A stretch of 64,000 nucleotides of DNA from Aegilops tauschii subsp. strangulata (GCF_002575655.3 NC_053040.3:226314628-226378627); one strand, 5' to 3'; numbered from the stretch's first letter, positions 32,820-44,804 are shown. Notes: generated by a model from the sequence alone, not told the origin. Program-made: numbers and translations.

Positions 32820-34604
32820 ATGGATTCGCCAGGCGATTCTCCTCCTCGTCGGGGCTGGGAGACCTTGGACAATGATCCTCTGGGAGAAATCGCACGCCGC
32901 TCCGACGTCCTCACGCCGCAAGACTCGGTGCTTCCTGCACCAACTTTTTCAAGACGGTGCTTAAAATGGCTTGGGAAAAGGCCATGCTTGTTGGTCTTCC
33001 ATGCGTCCTCGAGGAGAAGGTTCTTCTATGGGACAATCCTTCGAACAGTCCACCGCTCCCTGGCCATGGTTGCACGCTAACTCCACTAGAGTTGTCGACG
33101 TTGAGAGGTAGTCGGATTTTGTCCGATGAGCAGGTCAGCAATGGAGTTTGATCATGTAGTACTTAGTTATTCCATTTCCATCCCGTAATTTCTCCGCTGC
33201 CCACCGCCTTATATATAGGTCTGGGTCGGTGCCAACAAAGATTGGCTTGCATACCTCCGGACGGATACCACCATCATTTTGCACAACATCCACAGCAGTG
33301 CGGCCGTTCCGGTAGACCCCTTCTCCACCATTGGGATCGGCCTTCCGTACTGGCTGGGCTTGAATACGTATGATGATGCCTACATGAGATTGAAGAAGAT
33401 AGCAATTGCGGACCCGCCAACAAAGCGATGCAGCTATGATGATTACTATCTCATCGCGGTGTTCGACATAAGGATTGCCATCAATGCAAGAGGTAGTAAC
33501 GGCAGAGGCTGGCGCATGTTGGTGGCGGTAGATTTGTACCCCTACATGTTCAAAGATGCCGTGCGCCATCTAGGCCGCATCTTTGCGGTGACAAGCCAGG
33601 GGACTTGTTTCATCTGGTTGCCATCCTACGGTACGGGAGATTACAAACGGAATGCACAAACCATCATTTGCATCCCTAACGGTACTCCATTATTTTGCAG
33701 GGACCAGTCATCCCGCGATCAAAATAAGATCGCCGATCCTGGATGTGCATTTGCATCCGTGATTCGGTCTAACCTGGAACCTTGTAGCTGACTTTGGCAT
33801 ATTGGGATCAACTATCTTAGCAGCCATTACCCATGGTACCACTGATGTGCAACATGGTCACACAATCTACCATGATCCGACCGTCACCATCTACCCAGGT
33901 ATTCCATTTTTTAACCCTCTCGCCTTCTCTTTCATTGTTGTACTAGTACTCTACTTACGTACTAGTAGGAGTACTTTTTACCTTGGAGGACGTGTATAGC
34001 TAGCTAGGCCCTTGAAGGCTTGAACCCACTAGCTACCACCATTTTTTGTTTTTCCATGTCTTACTATCTCATCCATGTATCCAAGAGTGGCTATATATAA
34101 TAAGCCGGTTATTTTACTTCCTCTATACCGGAGTAGTACTATTTGCTGCACAGTATTACTGACCGCCATATTTGAGCACAACATTATTATGCATGGACCT
34201 TGACTATGTACATCACCATGTGTCCAGATCTGAGATGCCGCGTGTACCAGATGAACGGCGCCGAGTTCGACCCCCGTGATGCTACGTGGGTGCCGAGGAA
34301 CACTCTTGGAGAGTACTCGCTTTTCATTGGGGACAGCTACCCCATTGTGAAGCGGATGGCACCTTCCGTCCACGACACGGAAGGCCTGCCGTTCATGAAG
34401 CATGGTTGTGTCTTCAATGCGCACCGCCGGATGAACGACATGCTGGGACACGCTATCCCTGATTTCTGCCGCTTCAGCTTGGATGAGTCTCCATCGTGTG
34501 GAACCGGACTAGAAAGCTGCGACAATGATTCCCGTTTCCCACCACTATGGATCGTGCCATCCATGAAGAACACCTGGGACTGGAACCTGGAGGAGGACAT
34601 GTAG
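32820..34604 (+). pseudogene. F-box/DUF295-type protein, degenerate copy 1
   Basis: The ATG at 32,820 starts MDSPGDSPPRRGWETLDNDP followed by LGEIARRSDVLT, typical of the N-terminal F-box of grass DUF295 proteins. The next block (from about 33,219) reads WVGANKDWLAYL...NIHSSAAVP, then YYLIAVFDIRIAI and FKDAVRHLGRIFAVTSQG, matching the DUF295 repeat core. A shift of frame follows. The continuation (IRSPILDVHLHP, then FGLTWNLVADFG) contains TGA at 33,760-33,762. The last exon, from acceptor CCAG at 34,227, reads CRVYQMNGAEFD...LGEYSLFIGDSYPI and ends PPLWIVPSM...EEDM, stop 34,602-34,604. Such proteins are substrate-recognition subunits of SCF ubiquitin ligases or their relatives. The frameshift and stop make this copy a likely pseudogene. 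Confidence 0.7.
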
Positions 34605-36650
34605 CCCATCTGTAACGTGTAAGTGGAGTATGGTAAATTGTGAACGGTAGCGCTGTGAATATATGTAGAGTAGTCATGCACAAATTTATCACATGAATTG
34701 GAGATGAACTTGTGTGGGATACTGGCATTTGTCCTTTAGAATTTATTACTAGTAAATGTGTTATGTGTACGTGCAACTTGTGTGGTTGTTGCACGGGCTC
34801 CAACATGCTCTTTGAGAAAAAAAAAGGTGGCACAGCTTTGGATATACGTGACGTGGTGGCATCATACAGTAGCATCGTTCGCTATAGTTGTAGTACGCTC
34901 CTACTAGGACGACAACTCCTATAAAACCTTGCGCTTGGCTCTTTGCCTCTTCGGGAGGTTCAACAGTTCGTACTCGTATGAACCTTGCACTTGGCTCTTT
35001 GCCTCTTCGGAAGGTCCAACAATGATGATACTACAATACACATTATGCTTCTGGCAATCTGACACCGATTGAACTGCTGCACATCCACCGCGAGGGCGAG
35101 GGTGAGGGAGAGGAAGAGGGAGAGGGCGCTGTAGTCAAAACCCTCTCCTCATCCTGCGAACCACCGTGCGCGTGGGCGAGGGAGAGGCATAGTAAGCAAG
35201 CTTCTCCTCGTTCGGCGAGTTGATGGGACACATCAAAGCGGTACTAGTACTAGTCCATACTGCGTCCTTTCCGGTTAATATGGCTTAATTTGAAACGAGA
35301 AAAATACACTGGCGGTGAACGTATGTAACAATACGCTCTTTACGGTCACTATATATAGTTTTGCGGTGATTATACAATCACTAGCTCATCGTAGAGCACC
35401 GTATTGCACCCTACTGATCGGCCACATAGTCGACGTGGCACTTTGTTGGCTGGTTAAATTGTCACCTGGTTTCTGGGTCCCACCTGTCAATTGGCAGAGC
35501 AAAGAAATCAGCTAAAAAACAAAGAGTGTAGTACATCTACACTTCCAATGCATTTAGCCTTTAATCTAAATCGATATTGATTGACTAATGCACCAACTTG
35601 TGCTCTAATTATAGGCTACATGTCTATCCTTAATTACAGCATGCAACGACCTTCATTTAATCTTCTTCTCTCAATGGTCGCATGCACACATAAGTCTGCT
35701 ACTTTTGGGCGTTAATTATGCCCTGGTCAATGTGTAAATCTCTAAATGTACAGTCTTTCACGGACGTAGGGAGTAGGTTGAGCACTTGAGCGTGAGCGTG
35801 TGTGTTGCATCGTGTGTTGTGTGCCGCATGGGTGCGTGAGTGTTGCGTGCTTCCATGTGTACATGTGAGTGTTGCATGTTGCATGCATGCATGCATGGGG
35901 CTTACTCCCTCCATTGACATGTTCATATTTCAAGCTTCCTCTGTTCCCTCCATATGGTGATACTCCCTCTGTTCCCAAATACGGAGTAAAATCCTCCCTC
36001 GGTTCCCAAATACAGAGTATTTGTCTTTCTAGAGATTTCAATAAGTGACTACGTACGGAGCAAAATGAGTGAAGTGAGAGTAGAGGCATAGGGATAATGT
36101 AGAAAGGAAGTCTTCACGGTCCATTATTCCCCATCTCGGTCAGAGAGAACTATTCAACTAGTATTCGCAGTGAAGTGACAATACACGCTGCAGCAGATGG
36201 GACACTTAATTAATAAGCTGAACCAGCGTGTTGGTGTTACTAAAGCAGCCTTACCCGGTACTGCCATCATGTTTGCCAGTAGAGCACGCTTCTGTCCTCC
36301 ATTAACTGACATATGGGCCCTCTTGTGGTAGACCCACATGTCATCGGTGTAACTATTTACACTCCGAAGGACAGTATATCCTGGTAGTAGTAGTAGTAGA
36401 ATTGAGATTTAATGCACTTTCTTCCCCGTCTTCCACTCTTCTTCCTCCTCTCTTCTTCTTCCTCCTCTCTTCCCCATCATCGGCCACACACCATTTCCCC
36501 CCGCTCACTGCTCGCCCGCCCGCGCTATCTTCCTTGGCAGCTCACGCATACCATATCCCCCCGCTCACTGCTCAGCCACACGAGGAGAAGCTTCTTCGCT
36601 TGCCCGCCCGAATCCACTTCCCCACTGGCTCGCAGGCACCGAAAACCCCA
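34605..36650. other. Intergenic region between the two F-box/DUF295 copies
   Basis: No gene. A ~60-bp tandem duplication at 34,923-35,025 repeats AACCTTGC(G/A)CTTGGCTCTTTGCCTCTTCGG-like sequence. A Stowaway-like remnant is listed separately. A TG/GCATGCATG-rich patch occurs at 35,790-35,900. 36,400-36,640 is CT-rich and may be the 5' leader of the next pseudogene. Confidence 0.45.
35940..36085. mobile_element. Stowaway MITE remnant
   Basis: CTCCCTCTGTTCCCAAATA occurs with a second partial copy (CTCCCTCGGTTCCCAAATA), followed by TTTGTCTTTCTAGAGATTTCA and GCAAAATGAGTGAA, blocks typical of wheat Stowaway (Thalos/Athos-like) elements. The right terminus is missing, so it is truncated or rearranged. 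Confidence 0.6.
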
Positions 36651-38394
36651 ATGGCAGAACCGACTGACACGCAGAGCTGCGATTGGAATTCCCTCCCCGG
36701 TGTTCTCTTGGAGTAGATCTGTAATCGTATGGACCTACTCAGCACGTCCGTCTGGCCGCATGCTCGGTGTCTTTGTACCGTCTACTCGTCTGCAACCGGC
36801 CGGCTCTTTTCAAGACACCCTGCTTACTGATGCCCGATCCTCGCAGGTGGCCCAGACACTGACTTGACGATCCTACGGAGGTTGCCGTGGTGCCCCTCGA
36901 CATGCTACCACTACCCGTCCACTTGTCCTTCATGCGCGGCCACTACTGGGCGGGCATGAAGGCCAATTGGATCATCCTCATCCACCAATCCGGTAGTCCG
37001 TGGCGTCTCATGGATATCTACACCCAGCGAGAGATCACCCTTCCATCTTTGGATACCGCCGCCATCGAGCCTCGCGGCCCGCCGGACACTCCTGCCTACT
37101 ACGCACGAGACGCGTCAAGCTTTTGGCTCGACCTCTGTTTGCTGAAGGTTGTAATCTGCGAAGTGCCCACACCATCAGAAGACTACATGGATTACAAGCT
37201 CATTGCCGTGTTCAACATGGGATTAGTCTATCTGGAATCCGGTCGCCATACATGGTTATGGCTCATCGTCGATCCTCTTTACCCAACACTTCTGTCTGAT
37301 GCTATAGTGCATGATGGCATCGTTTATGCGGTCGATGCACAGATTGGCTGCCTATACTGGTGGAATCTATCGTCGTGTAATTGTTCTATCTCATCTCATC
37401 TTTACCTTAAGAATACGACTACCTGTTCATTGTTACAAATTTAGAATATATAGCATGTCTATAACCACATCATTGCTATATGTTCCTCTCATTTCCTAGA
37501 TTTTTATGACCACACATGTTATTGTTAGAGTTGATATGAGAACAATTGGTATCTAATGATTGTTAGAATAGATATTATGAGTATAACCTCATGATTGCTA
37601 TATGTTACTCTCATTTCCAGGATTTTTATAACAACGCATGTTATTGCTTATTGTTGATATGATAATTGTAGTAAGTGCTATGGTAGAATATGAGTAGGCC
37701 GTGTCATATCCGTTTTCCTCTCATTGTTACATGATGTTTGAACCATGATATATTGCTAGAATATGAAAGCCATTGGCTTATTTTTTTTAACTTGGGGTAT
37801 GATTATGACCACGACATTGCAATTCTCTGTCTGTGATATGCGTCACTGTTATAATAATCTTAATTCCACACATACTCTGAACATGATTGTTTATTTTTGT
37901 CCTTTTGGTCTCCAATTTGAATTGTTGCAGCAGACGCAAATGCGCTGGCCTTCATGATTCCAGGACCTGGAATCATACTAGCCGATGGGTGGTGGTTTAT
38001 CGCTCGTTCAACTGACGGTGGTCATTTGATGCTCATTTGCACGTCCCAAATTGACCAAACCATTTCATCAAACCACATGCAGTACAATGCCTGGGGCATT
38101 CGTGACATTGATGGCTATGGCTGCTTCGTGTTCGAGAAAGATCCCGGCTCCGTTGGGCCAGGCGTATTCAACTAGAGGCAGGTTTACAGCCTCGGCAACC
38201 ACTCCATGTTCCTCGGGCTCAATTATCCGATCATCCAACCAATCATTGATCATATCACCGGCGATGATTACCGTGCTATGCAACTTCCATTTGCCAGGGG
38301 GGCTGTGTTTACACATCATACCATGGGTTTCATGAATCACCATATCCAGAGATTCGTCGACCCAGCTTGTTGCCAGATAATCTTCAGTGTGTGA
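36651..38394 (+). pseudogene. F-box/DUF295-type protein, degenerate copy 2
   Basis: The ATG at 36,651 starts an F-box-like CDWNSLPGVLLE that meets TAG at 36,714-36,716 and then continues ICNRMDLLS. A frameshift follows, and the next frame reads VRLAACSVSLYRLLVCNRPA, with another stop (TGA 36,860-36,862). From about 36,863 the frame is long and clean: PLDMLPLPVHLSFMRGHYW, WRLMDIYTQREITLPSL, YKLIAVFNMGLVYLE and LLSDAIVHDGIVYAVDA, the DUF295 core. It ends at a donor near 37,378. After a ~550-bp intron (acceptor GTTGCAG at about 37,931) comes GWWFIARSTDGGHLMLIC, an in-frame TAG (38,173-38,175), then RQVYSLGNHSMFLGLNYPI. At least four lesions make it a pseudogene. It is only moderately similar to copy 1, so the pair is not a recent duplication. 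Confidence 0.75.
37464..37670. repeat. Duplicated segment inside the intron of copy 2
   Basis: ATTGCTATATGTT(C/A)CTCTCATTTCC...GGATTTTTAT(G/A)AC(C/A)AC(A)CATGTTATTG occurs near 37,464-37,535 and again at 37,588-37,650, about 120 bp apart. This is non-coding tandem duplication. Confidence 0.6.
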
Positions 38395-38988
38395 AAGGCA
38401 TCAAGCTTCCATGCGATGGATGGCTTTTGCAAACCCGACATGCGGCGATGTGGTTCATGCCAACAGCAAATATGCACAACTTGATTCGTATTGATATGTA
38501 CACTGAGCCATGTATTCTGTTGTTGTAGCACGACCCTCTTTTGTTGGATATTATGTACTGTTGTTAGTTTGAAGCACTCCTCTGGTTTGAAGGATAGATA
38601 CCTCTCTCGGATCAAGTGCATCCTAACTCACCTGCGCAGAATGTACTGATAATGATGACGGAGATGATGTCCAGTATATATATATATATCACTTAGGCTT
38701 CAAGTGCGTACTTGTTAGTTAAACCTATGGTTAAAATGTGACACTAAATACGACTAGTGAGTAGTACAGTAGCAGTACTAGTATACGTCGGTCAAATTAT
38801 TCATCATGTCCACACATTGAATTGACATGACAACACGCTGCGCGTGAGGTGACACAAGAATCCCGGCGGCGTGTTCGGGTATTCTGGACTTCAGATTTGG
38901 AGTACCACTTACCTGTCGAAATATTTCATCATTCACTTAAAATAGTCAATTGATCATACATTGAGTACCATATAACTGGAATTAACCC
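38395..38988. other. Intergenic region and probable promoter of the NAC gene
   Basis: An (AT)n run lies near 38,676-38,690 and ACTAG/GTACTAGTA motifs near 38,750-38,785. A weak TATA-like CATATAACT lies about 20 bp upstream of the NAC start codon, too close to be a standard TATA box. No gene. Confidence 0.4.
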
Positions 38989-39723
38989 ATGCAAGTCGAA
39001 GAAGGATTGGCCGATGCTGCCGGCTGGCGTCAAGTTCGACCCACGGATCAGGAGCTGATCGAGCGCCTTGAGGCCAAAGTGAGTGCTAACAGCGCGAGAT
39101 CTCACCCTCTCATCGATTTGTTCATACCAACCATCGACAGTGAGCACGGCATATGCTACACCCATCCGGAGAAACTTCCAGGTAAGACACCGATCGGCCG
39201 TCTACTTGCACAAACATATTCCTTTGTTTATAGCTCTATTTTTCTTTTTAGACGCAGACCTGGTGAAGCAATTACAATTTGACAGTTAATAAAAAGTGAA
39301 ACAAGTGACTGCAACATGCCAAAGATGTTATGAAAATGCCAACTACGTACAGTAAAACTTGTATTCGACAATACTGCAGTTATCACACTAAGTGGCCTAA
39401 ACAAGCATTTCTTCCAGCGCAATTCCAGGGCGTTCAAAAGGGGCACGTGGACGCGTCGCAAGATACAGTCGGAGTGCGGCATGCACGCGATGTGGCACAA
39501 CACCGGCAATACCTTGCCGGTGATGGTCAATGGCCGGCAAACGGGCAGCAAAAAGGTTCTGATGCTACACACCAACAAGAACTTCGACCAGCAGAGGACC
39601 AACTATGTGATGCACCAGTACCACCTCGGGGACCTGGAGCAAGAGAAGGAGTGGGAGCTGGTCCTCTGCAAGATTTTCTACCAGACGAACACTAGGGCCA
39701 GGAGTAAAAAGATTATAAGTTAG
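38989..39723 (+). CDS. NAC-domain protein, SOG1/NAC8-like, two exons
   Basis: Exon 1 is 38,989-39,181 and exon 2 is 39,380-39,723, with intron GT at 39,182 and AG at 39,378-39,379. A phase-1 junction creates Val65, giving 178 residues. NAC subdomains appear in order: A (GWRQVRPTDQELIERLEAKV, residues ~12-31), B (HPLIDLFIPTIDSEHGICYT, ~39-58, then HPEKLP), C (KHFFQRNSRAFK...WTRRKIQ, ~73-94), D (WHNTGNTLPVMVNGRQTGSKK, spanning ~102-122) and E (NYVMHQYHLGDLEQEKEW, ~135-152, then IFYQT). The pattern ICYTHPEKLP with WVMHQYHLG-type ends is characteristic of the SOG1/NAC8 group, DNA-binding transcription factors of the DNA-damage response. This copy stops just after the NAC domain, so it lacks the C-terminal regulatory region and the usual N-terminal extension. 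It could be a short regulator or a decaying duplicate; no internal lesion is visible. Confidence 0.75.
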
Positions 39724-40059
39724 TTTGGTATTGGTACTTGTACTACCTTGTCGTCTGCAAGTTGGTATTGTTGTTAATGATCTTTTGGTATGAACTTGGC
39801 ATTTGCTTCCAACCATCATGCCGAGGGTCGATGTGGATATAAAGCTGAATCATTTGTTTCGAAACGAATTTTCAGGCACCTGAATTTTTTTTGATGGGTA
39901 GCATAAGCACCTGCCGTTCGAATTCCCAGTTTTCCAAATTTTTCGAAACAATTGCATGCTCTTATTATCGCGATGAAAAAACAATATCCCTGCTGCATCC
40001 CAGTTATCAGTCTTTACTTGCAGAATTCTCTTGTTTATTGAGCACGTATATTGTTTTTT
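39724..40059. other. 3' flank of the NAC gene; no gene
   Basis: Contains GTTGTTAATG/TATGAACTTGG-type AT-rich DNA that may serve as 3' UTR. Where the CACTA transposon begins to the left of 40,060 is not clear. Confidence 0.35.
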
Positions 40060-40536
40060 CAGGTCGAGCAAGTTTCAACTGGGCTGTAGACTGCCTAGGC
40101 TTGGTTGTGTTTTTAACAGGGCCATCCCATGACGACAACGGGGCACAAAGATCCAGCAGGTATCTATTGGCCTTTGGCCCGCCAGCGTTAGTTATATTTT
40201 GTCTTACAACATCCGCAGGCAGTTTTTTTACTGAATCAAACACACAGCCCAGTACTATTTTCCACTTGAAACTCATGTCCTACATCCGTTTTCTAATCTC
40301 TACCTATAGTTTTACTAGTTCATATACACGTATAATTATATTGAAAATACATAAAATTCCCTTTTCATATTTACATCCTTATTTTTCTTGTTGTTTTCCC
40401 TCCCATCGCTGATTTTTTTTTACCACTGGTTTTCCCTTAAACCAACTCAATTGTCCCACGTCTTATTTTCTTACAAAAACAAAACGATTTATTTGGCAAA
40501 TCAATAAGTTCTTAAAAAATGTTTATCATTTCGGGA

Positions 40537-43500
40537 TTACAAAAGTTCGGACTCCACCAAAATATGCAAAATAAGGTTGAACTTTTTGACCATGGTCCTG
40601 GGCAGAAAATGGGTTGTACTAAATTACTTAAGAATTAGCAAATGGGCTGCAAATTATTAAAAAATAGCACATGGGCTCTATGTTCTCTGCCACAGATTTG
40701 GAGCCTGACTTGTGGGCCTACTAAGTTCATGCGTACACAAGGTTTATCAAAAAAGAAACTTAGTCAACAATCGACTCTACCAGCGTCAGACCGTTAGATG
40801 TCAATTTAATGGCAATCGTGCTTCTTCAGTGTCTGATCTTCCTGCCCCAGCCGCCCAAACCAGCGCCGTCGGAACCGCCTGCTCCCGCCTCCCGTGGCCG
40901 GCTGTGCTGCCAGACAGGCCTCACGGCCCCATCATATACTCGCATCCCTGGCTTGCCTATCCCTCTACCCACCCACACCTCCTGTTATTTTCCGGCGACG
41001 GCAGCCGAACCAATCAACCCTCATACTCTCCACCGTGTGGGCAGCCACTGCCGTGTCTTCCCCGGCTCCGTGTCGTTCCCTTTGTAGGCCTCGCCGTCGT
41101 CCACCGCCCTGGTGCTCTCGGCGCGGCGTGGTCAACGTGGTCAACGAACGACATCCATCGGAAGTGGACTATACGTGGAGAGGCTGACAGCTGGGTCCAC
41201 GGCCGCACACAAGGAAATGCCTCCTTATTACACGCAAAATAATGGTTCCTCCACCTGACATGTGGGACCCGTCGGAAGGGCCTCTATATTTCATGAAAAA
41301 AACATTCCCTCCGCTGACAGGTCAGACCCACCAACTATATATTCGCACGCAAGTGCCTCCTTATTGCGCACAAAAAAATGAATACCCCCCTGCCAGCTGG
41401 GACCCACCACAGTGGGAGGCTGACTTGTGGGCCTACTAAGTTGACGGGGACGGAGGGCTTTGTCAACTTAGTCAATATGAACAATTCTAGCTCTAGTGAC
41501 CGTACGATGTCCATCCAACGGCCTTAGTGCTTCTTCAACCTCTGGTCTTCTTGCTCCAGCCGGCCAAAGCAGCGCCGGTCGTGCCGCCTGCTCCTGCCTC
41601 CCGTGGCCGGCTGTGCTGCCGTGGAGGCCTCACCGCCCCCATACTACTCCCACCGCTGGCCAGGCCATCCCTCCACTCATCCACGCCCCCTGTTATTCTG
41701 CGGCGACGGCAGCCTCACACCGCAGCCGAACCAGTGAACCCTCGTACTCCTCTCTGCGTGGGCATCCACTGCCGTGTGTTCCCCGGCTCCGTATCGTCCC
41801 CTTCCTAGGCCTTGCCGTCGTCCACCACCTTGGTGCTCTCGGCGCGGCGTGGTCAATGTGGTCAACGACCGACTTCCATCGGAAGAGTACTGTATGTGGA
41901 GAGGCTGACAGCTAGGTCCACGGCCGCAGCTAGGTCCACGGCCACAACCCAGTTTTTTTGTGATTTGCCAAGTAAGTCGCTTTGTCAGGCCTGTTGGGCT
42001 GCAAATCTTTCAAGACGAGGAGAGCTTCATTCGGCTGGCCGAGAAAATGGCCTATCAGTAATAAGAAATGGGCTGTACATTTTTAAAACACATCAAACCG
42101 GCAATTAATTTCAAATTTCTTTTTTTCATTTTGAGATTTTAAATTGCATTGATTTTTATGCATGGACAATTTGTTGGATTTTATATTGATATACATTTAT
42201 TTTTTAAATCAGTTTGAATGTGACTCAAAATTTTGGGATTAAAAACAGTTCGGACCGCACCGAAATATGCAAAATTTCGTATAATTTTTTAACCATGGCC
42301 ACAATATGGGCTGTAATGCTAACAAAAAGAATATGGGCTCCAAAAAAACCTTAAGAATTAGCAAATGGGCTGTAAATTATTAGAAATAATGGCAGATGGG
42401 TTGTATGATGTTTTCCACATATTTGAGGCTTTCCTAAAAAAAGGTTGACGCACAAGCAGTGACTGTTGGATGTCCATGCAACGGCCATCGTGCTTCTTCA
42501 ATCTCTGCTCTTCCTGCTCCAGCCGCTCAAACAAGCGCCGGCGGGACTGCCTGCTCTCTCCTCCCCGCGGCCGGCTGTGCTACCGCGCAGGCCTCACCGC
42601 CCCACCGTACTCCCATCGCTGGCCTAGCCATCCCTCTACTCACCCACACCTGCTGTTATTCTCCGGCGACGGTAGACGAACCAGTAAACCCTCGTACAGT
42701 CGTACTCCCCTCCGCGTGGGAAACAATTGCCGAGTCTTCCCTGCCTCTGTGTCGTTCCCTTCCTAGGCCTCGCCGTCGTCCACCGCCTTGGTGCTCTCGG
42801 CGCGGCCTGGTCAACATGGTCAACGACCAACATGCATCTGAAGTGGACTGTACGTGGAGAGGCTGACAGCTGGGTCCACGGCCGCATGCAAGGAAATGCC
42901 TCCTTATTACGCGCAAAATAATGATTCCTCCACCTGACATCTGGGACCCCCCGAAAGGGCCTCTGTATTTCATGAAAAAACATTACCGCCGCTGACAGCT
43001 TGGACCCACCAGCTATATCTTCGCACGCAATGAAGTGCCTCCTTATTACGCACAAAAAAATGAATACTCTCCTGCTAGCTGGGACCCAGTATAGTGGCAG
43101 GCTGACTTGTGGGCCTACTAAGTTGATGGGGACGGAGGGCTTTGTCAACTTAGTCAATATGCACGATTCTAGCTCCAGTGACCGTACGATGTCCATCCAA
43201 CGGCCATAGTGCTTCTTCATCCTCTGGTCTTCTTGCTCCAGCCGCCCAAACCAGCGCCGGTCGTGCCTCGTGCTCCTGCCTCCCGTGGACGGCTGCGGTG
43301 TGGCGGAGGCCTCACCGCCCCCTACTACTCCCACCGCTGGCCAGTCCATCCCTCTACTCACCCACACCCCCTGTTATTATGCGGCGACGGTAGCCTCACA
43401 CCGCAGCGAACCAGTGAACCCTCATACTCCTCTACACGTGGGCTTCCACTGCCGCGTCTTCCCCGGCTCCGCGTTGTCCCCTTCCTAGGCCTCGCCGTCG

Positions 43501-43870
43501 TCCACCGCCCTGGTGCTCTCGGCGCGGCGTGGTCAACGTGGTCAAGGAACGGCTTCCATCGGACGTGGACTATACGTGGAGAGGCTGACAGCTGGGTCCA
43601 CGGCCGCAGCAAGGAAGTGTCTCCTTATTACGCGCAAAATAATTATTCCTCCACCTGACAGCGGGGACCCACCGGACGGGCCACCGTATTTCGTGAAAAA
43701 ACGTATCCCCCTGACTGCTGGGACCCACCAGCTACATCTTCGCACGCAAGGAAGTGCGTCCGGGCAAAAAAAGCGATTCGCCCCCCTGACTGCTGGGACC
43801 CACCAGCTACATCTTTGCAGGCAAGGAAGTGCCTGACAGTCGGGACCCACCTGCTCGAAGGACTCCACGG
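40537..43870. repeat. CACTA subterminal repeats: two ~1.7-kb units, each with two ~0.7-kb subunits
   Basis: A conserved block (ATGTCCATCCAACGGCC then GTGCTTCTTCA...CTCCAGCCGCCC) occurs near 40,797, 41,510, 42,471 and 43,189. The GGGATTA...AGTTCGGAC(C/T)...CACC(G/A)AAATATGCAAAAT block that opens each large unit occurs at 40,537 and 42,235. The units also share TGGACC(C)ACGGCCGCA..CAAGGAA(A/G)TG and CTGACAGCTGGGTCC. Many overlapping open frames here on both strands are by-products of the repeats. Confidence 0.8.
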
Positions 43871-44330
43871 GACTCCACGGGATACTGTTCATCTCCACCA
43901 TCGACCCCCTCCAGCCTCCACGGGCTACTGTTCATCCACCGTCGACCTCCTCCAGCCTCCACCTGCGATTGTTCATCCATGGGCTCCTGTTCATCCAGCC
44001 TCCACCGCGCGCTACTCCACCGGCTACTGTTCAACCAGCCCTCTCCACGGGCTCCTGTTCAACCACCCCTCCACGGGCTACTGTTCATCCAGCCCACCAC
44101 CGTCTACTGTTCATCAGCCCTCCATGGGGTGGTCCTGTTCATCCAGCCCTCCACGGGGTCCTGTTCATCCAGCCCCAACGGGCTCAATTGATCGGGGTCC
44201 TGTTCATCCAGAGGCAACACCACGGGGACCTATTCATCCACCCCCACCGGGAACTGTTCATCAAAACCCCCCAGCAACACTCACTGTTCATCTAGAGGCA
44301 GCATCGATCGGCTCCATTAGCAGCAGTAGC
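43860..44330. repeat. Short tandem array around CTGTTCATCCA
   Basis: About fifteen imperfect copies of a ~25-30-bp unit, CTCCACGGGCTACTGTTCATC followed by CA, run between the large repeats and the CACTA terminus. A further pair of 34-bp copies (GCTCGGGTTCAGTTAGAGCC...) lies at 44,413-44,470. Short subterminal arrays are where CACTA transposases typically bind. Confidence 0.75.
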
Positions 44331-44804
44331 GAAGGAATCGCTCGATCGGGTTCAGTTAACAGCCATCGATCGATCGCTCGGGTTCAGTAACGCGTAGCCT
44401 GCAGTGCAATCGCTCGGGTTCAGTTAGAGCCCAACGCCTCGCTCGGGTTCAGTTAGAGCCCAACGCCTCGCACCCACGCGCGTGCATGTACGAGAGAAAC
44501 GCGCATCGCTCGGCCCCGACCACCCACCGTAACTGGGAACACCCCGATATTTTCCTCGCCCTCGCTTCTACCACGGTTTTTCCCGTCATGGACGGCCCAA
44601 AGAATGTCATGCAGCTATGTCTCCGGCCCGCCCAGGACGAAAAGCCCATTTTCTGTCATGATTTTTTGTCATAGAAGTAGGACCCCACCACATCTATGAT
44701 GATACCGGGTTTTGTCACAATTATCGTCATAGAAGTGTCATAAGTATGATAGAAGAAAAATTCGTTCGGCCCAAAATGTCACGGATGTGTCTTTTTTTGT
44801 AGTG

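Larger units (their letters stand above)
40060..44804. mobile_element. Right end of a CACTA (En/Spm-type) transposon
   Basis: The right terminus reads ...GTCTTTTTTTGTAGTG (44,789-44,804), the inverse of CACTACAAAAAAAGAC. Adjoining subterminal sequence (TCATAGAAGTGTCATAAGTATG, TTTTGTCACAATTATCGTCATAG) is typical of Triticeae CACTA elements. Inside lie four large subterminal repeats and a short tandem array. No transposase exon is visible in this stretch. The matching left CACTA terminus was not found anywhere in the window, so the element is either truncated or its left end lies elsewhere. The left limit given is where CACTA-like sequence becomes recognisable. Confidence 0.75.

Noticed and set aside
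40712..43836. Numerous 90-240-codon frames on both strands.
   Set aside because: By-products of four copies of a CACTA subterminal repeat; no transposase domain.
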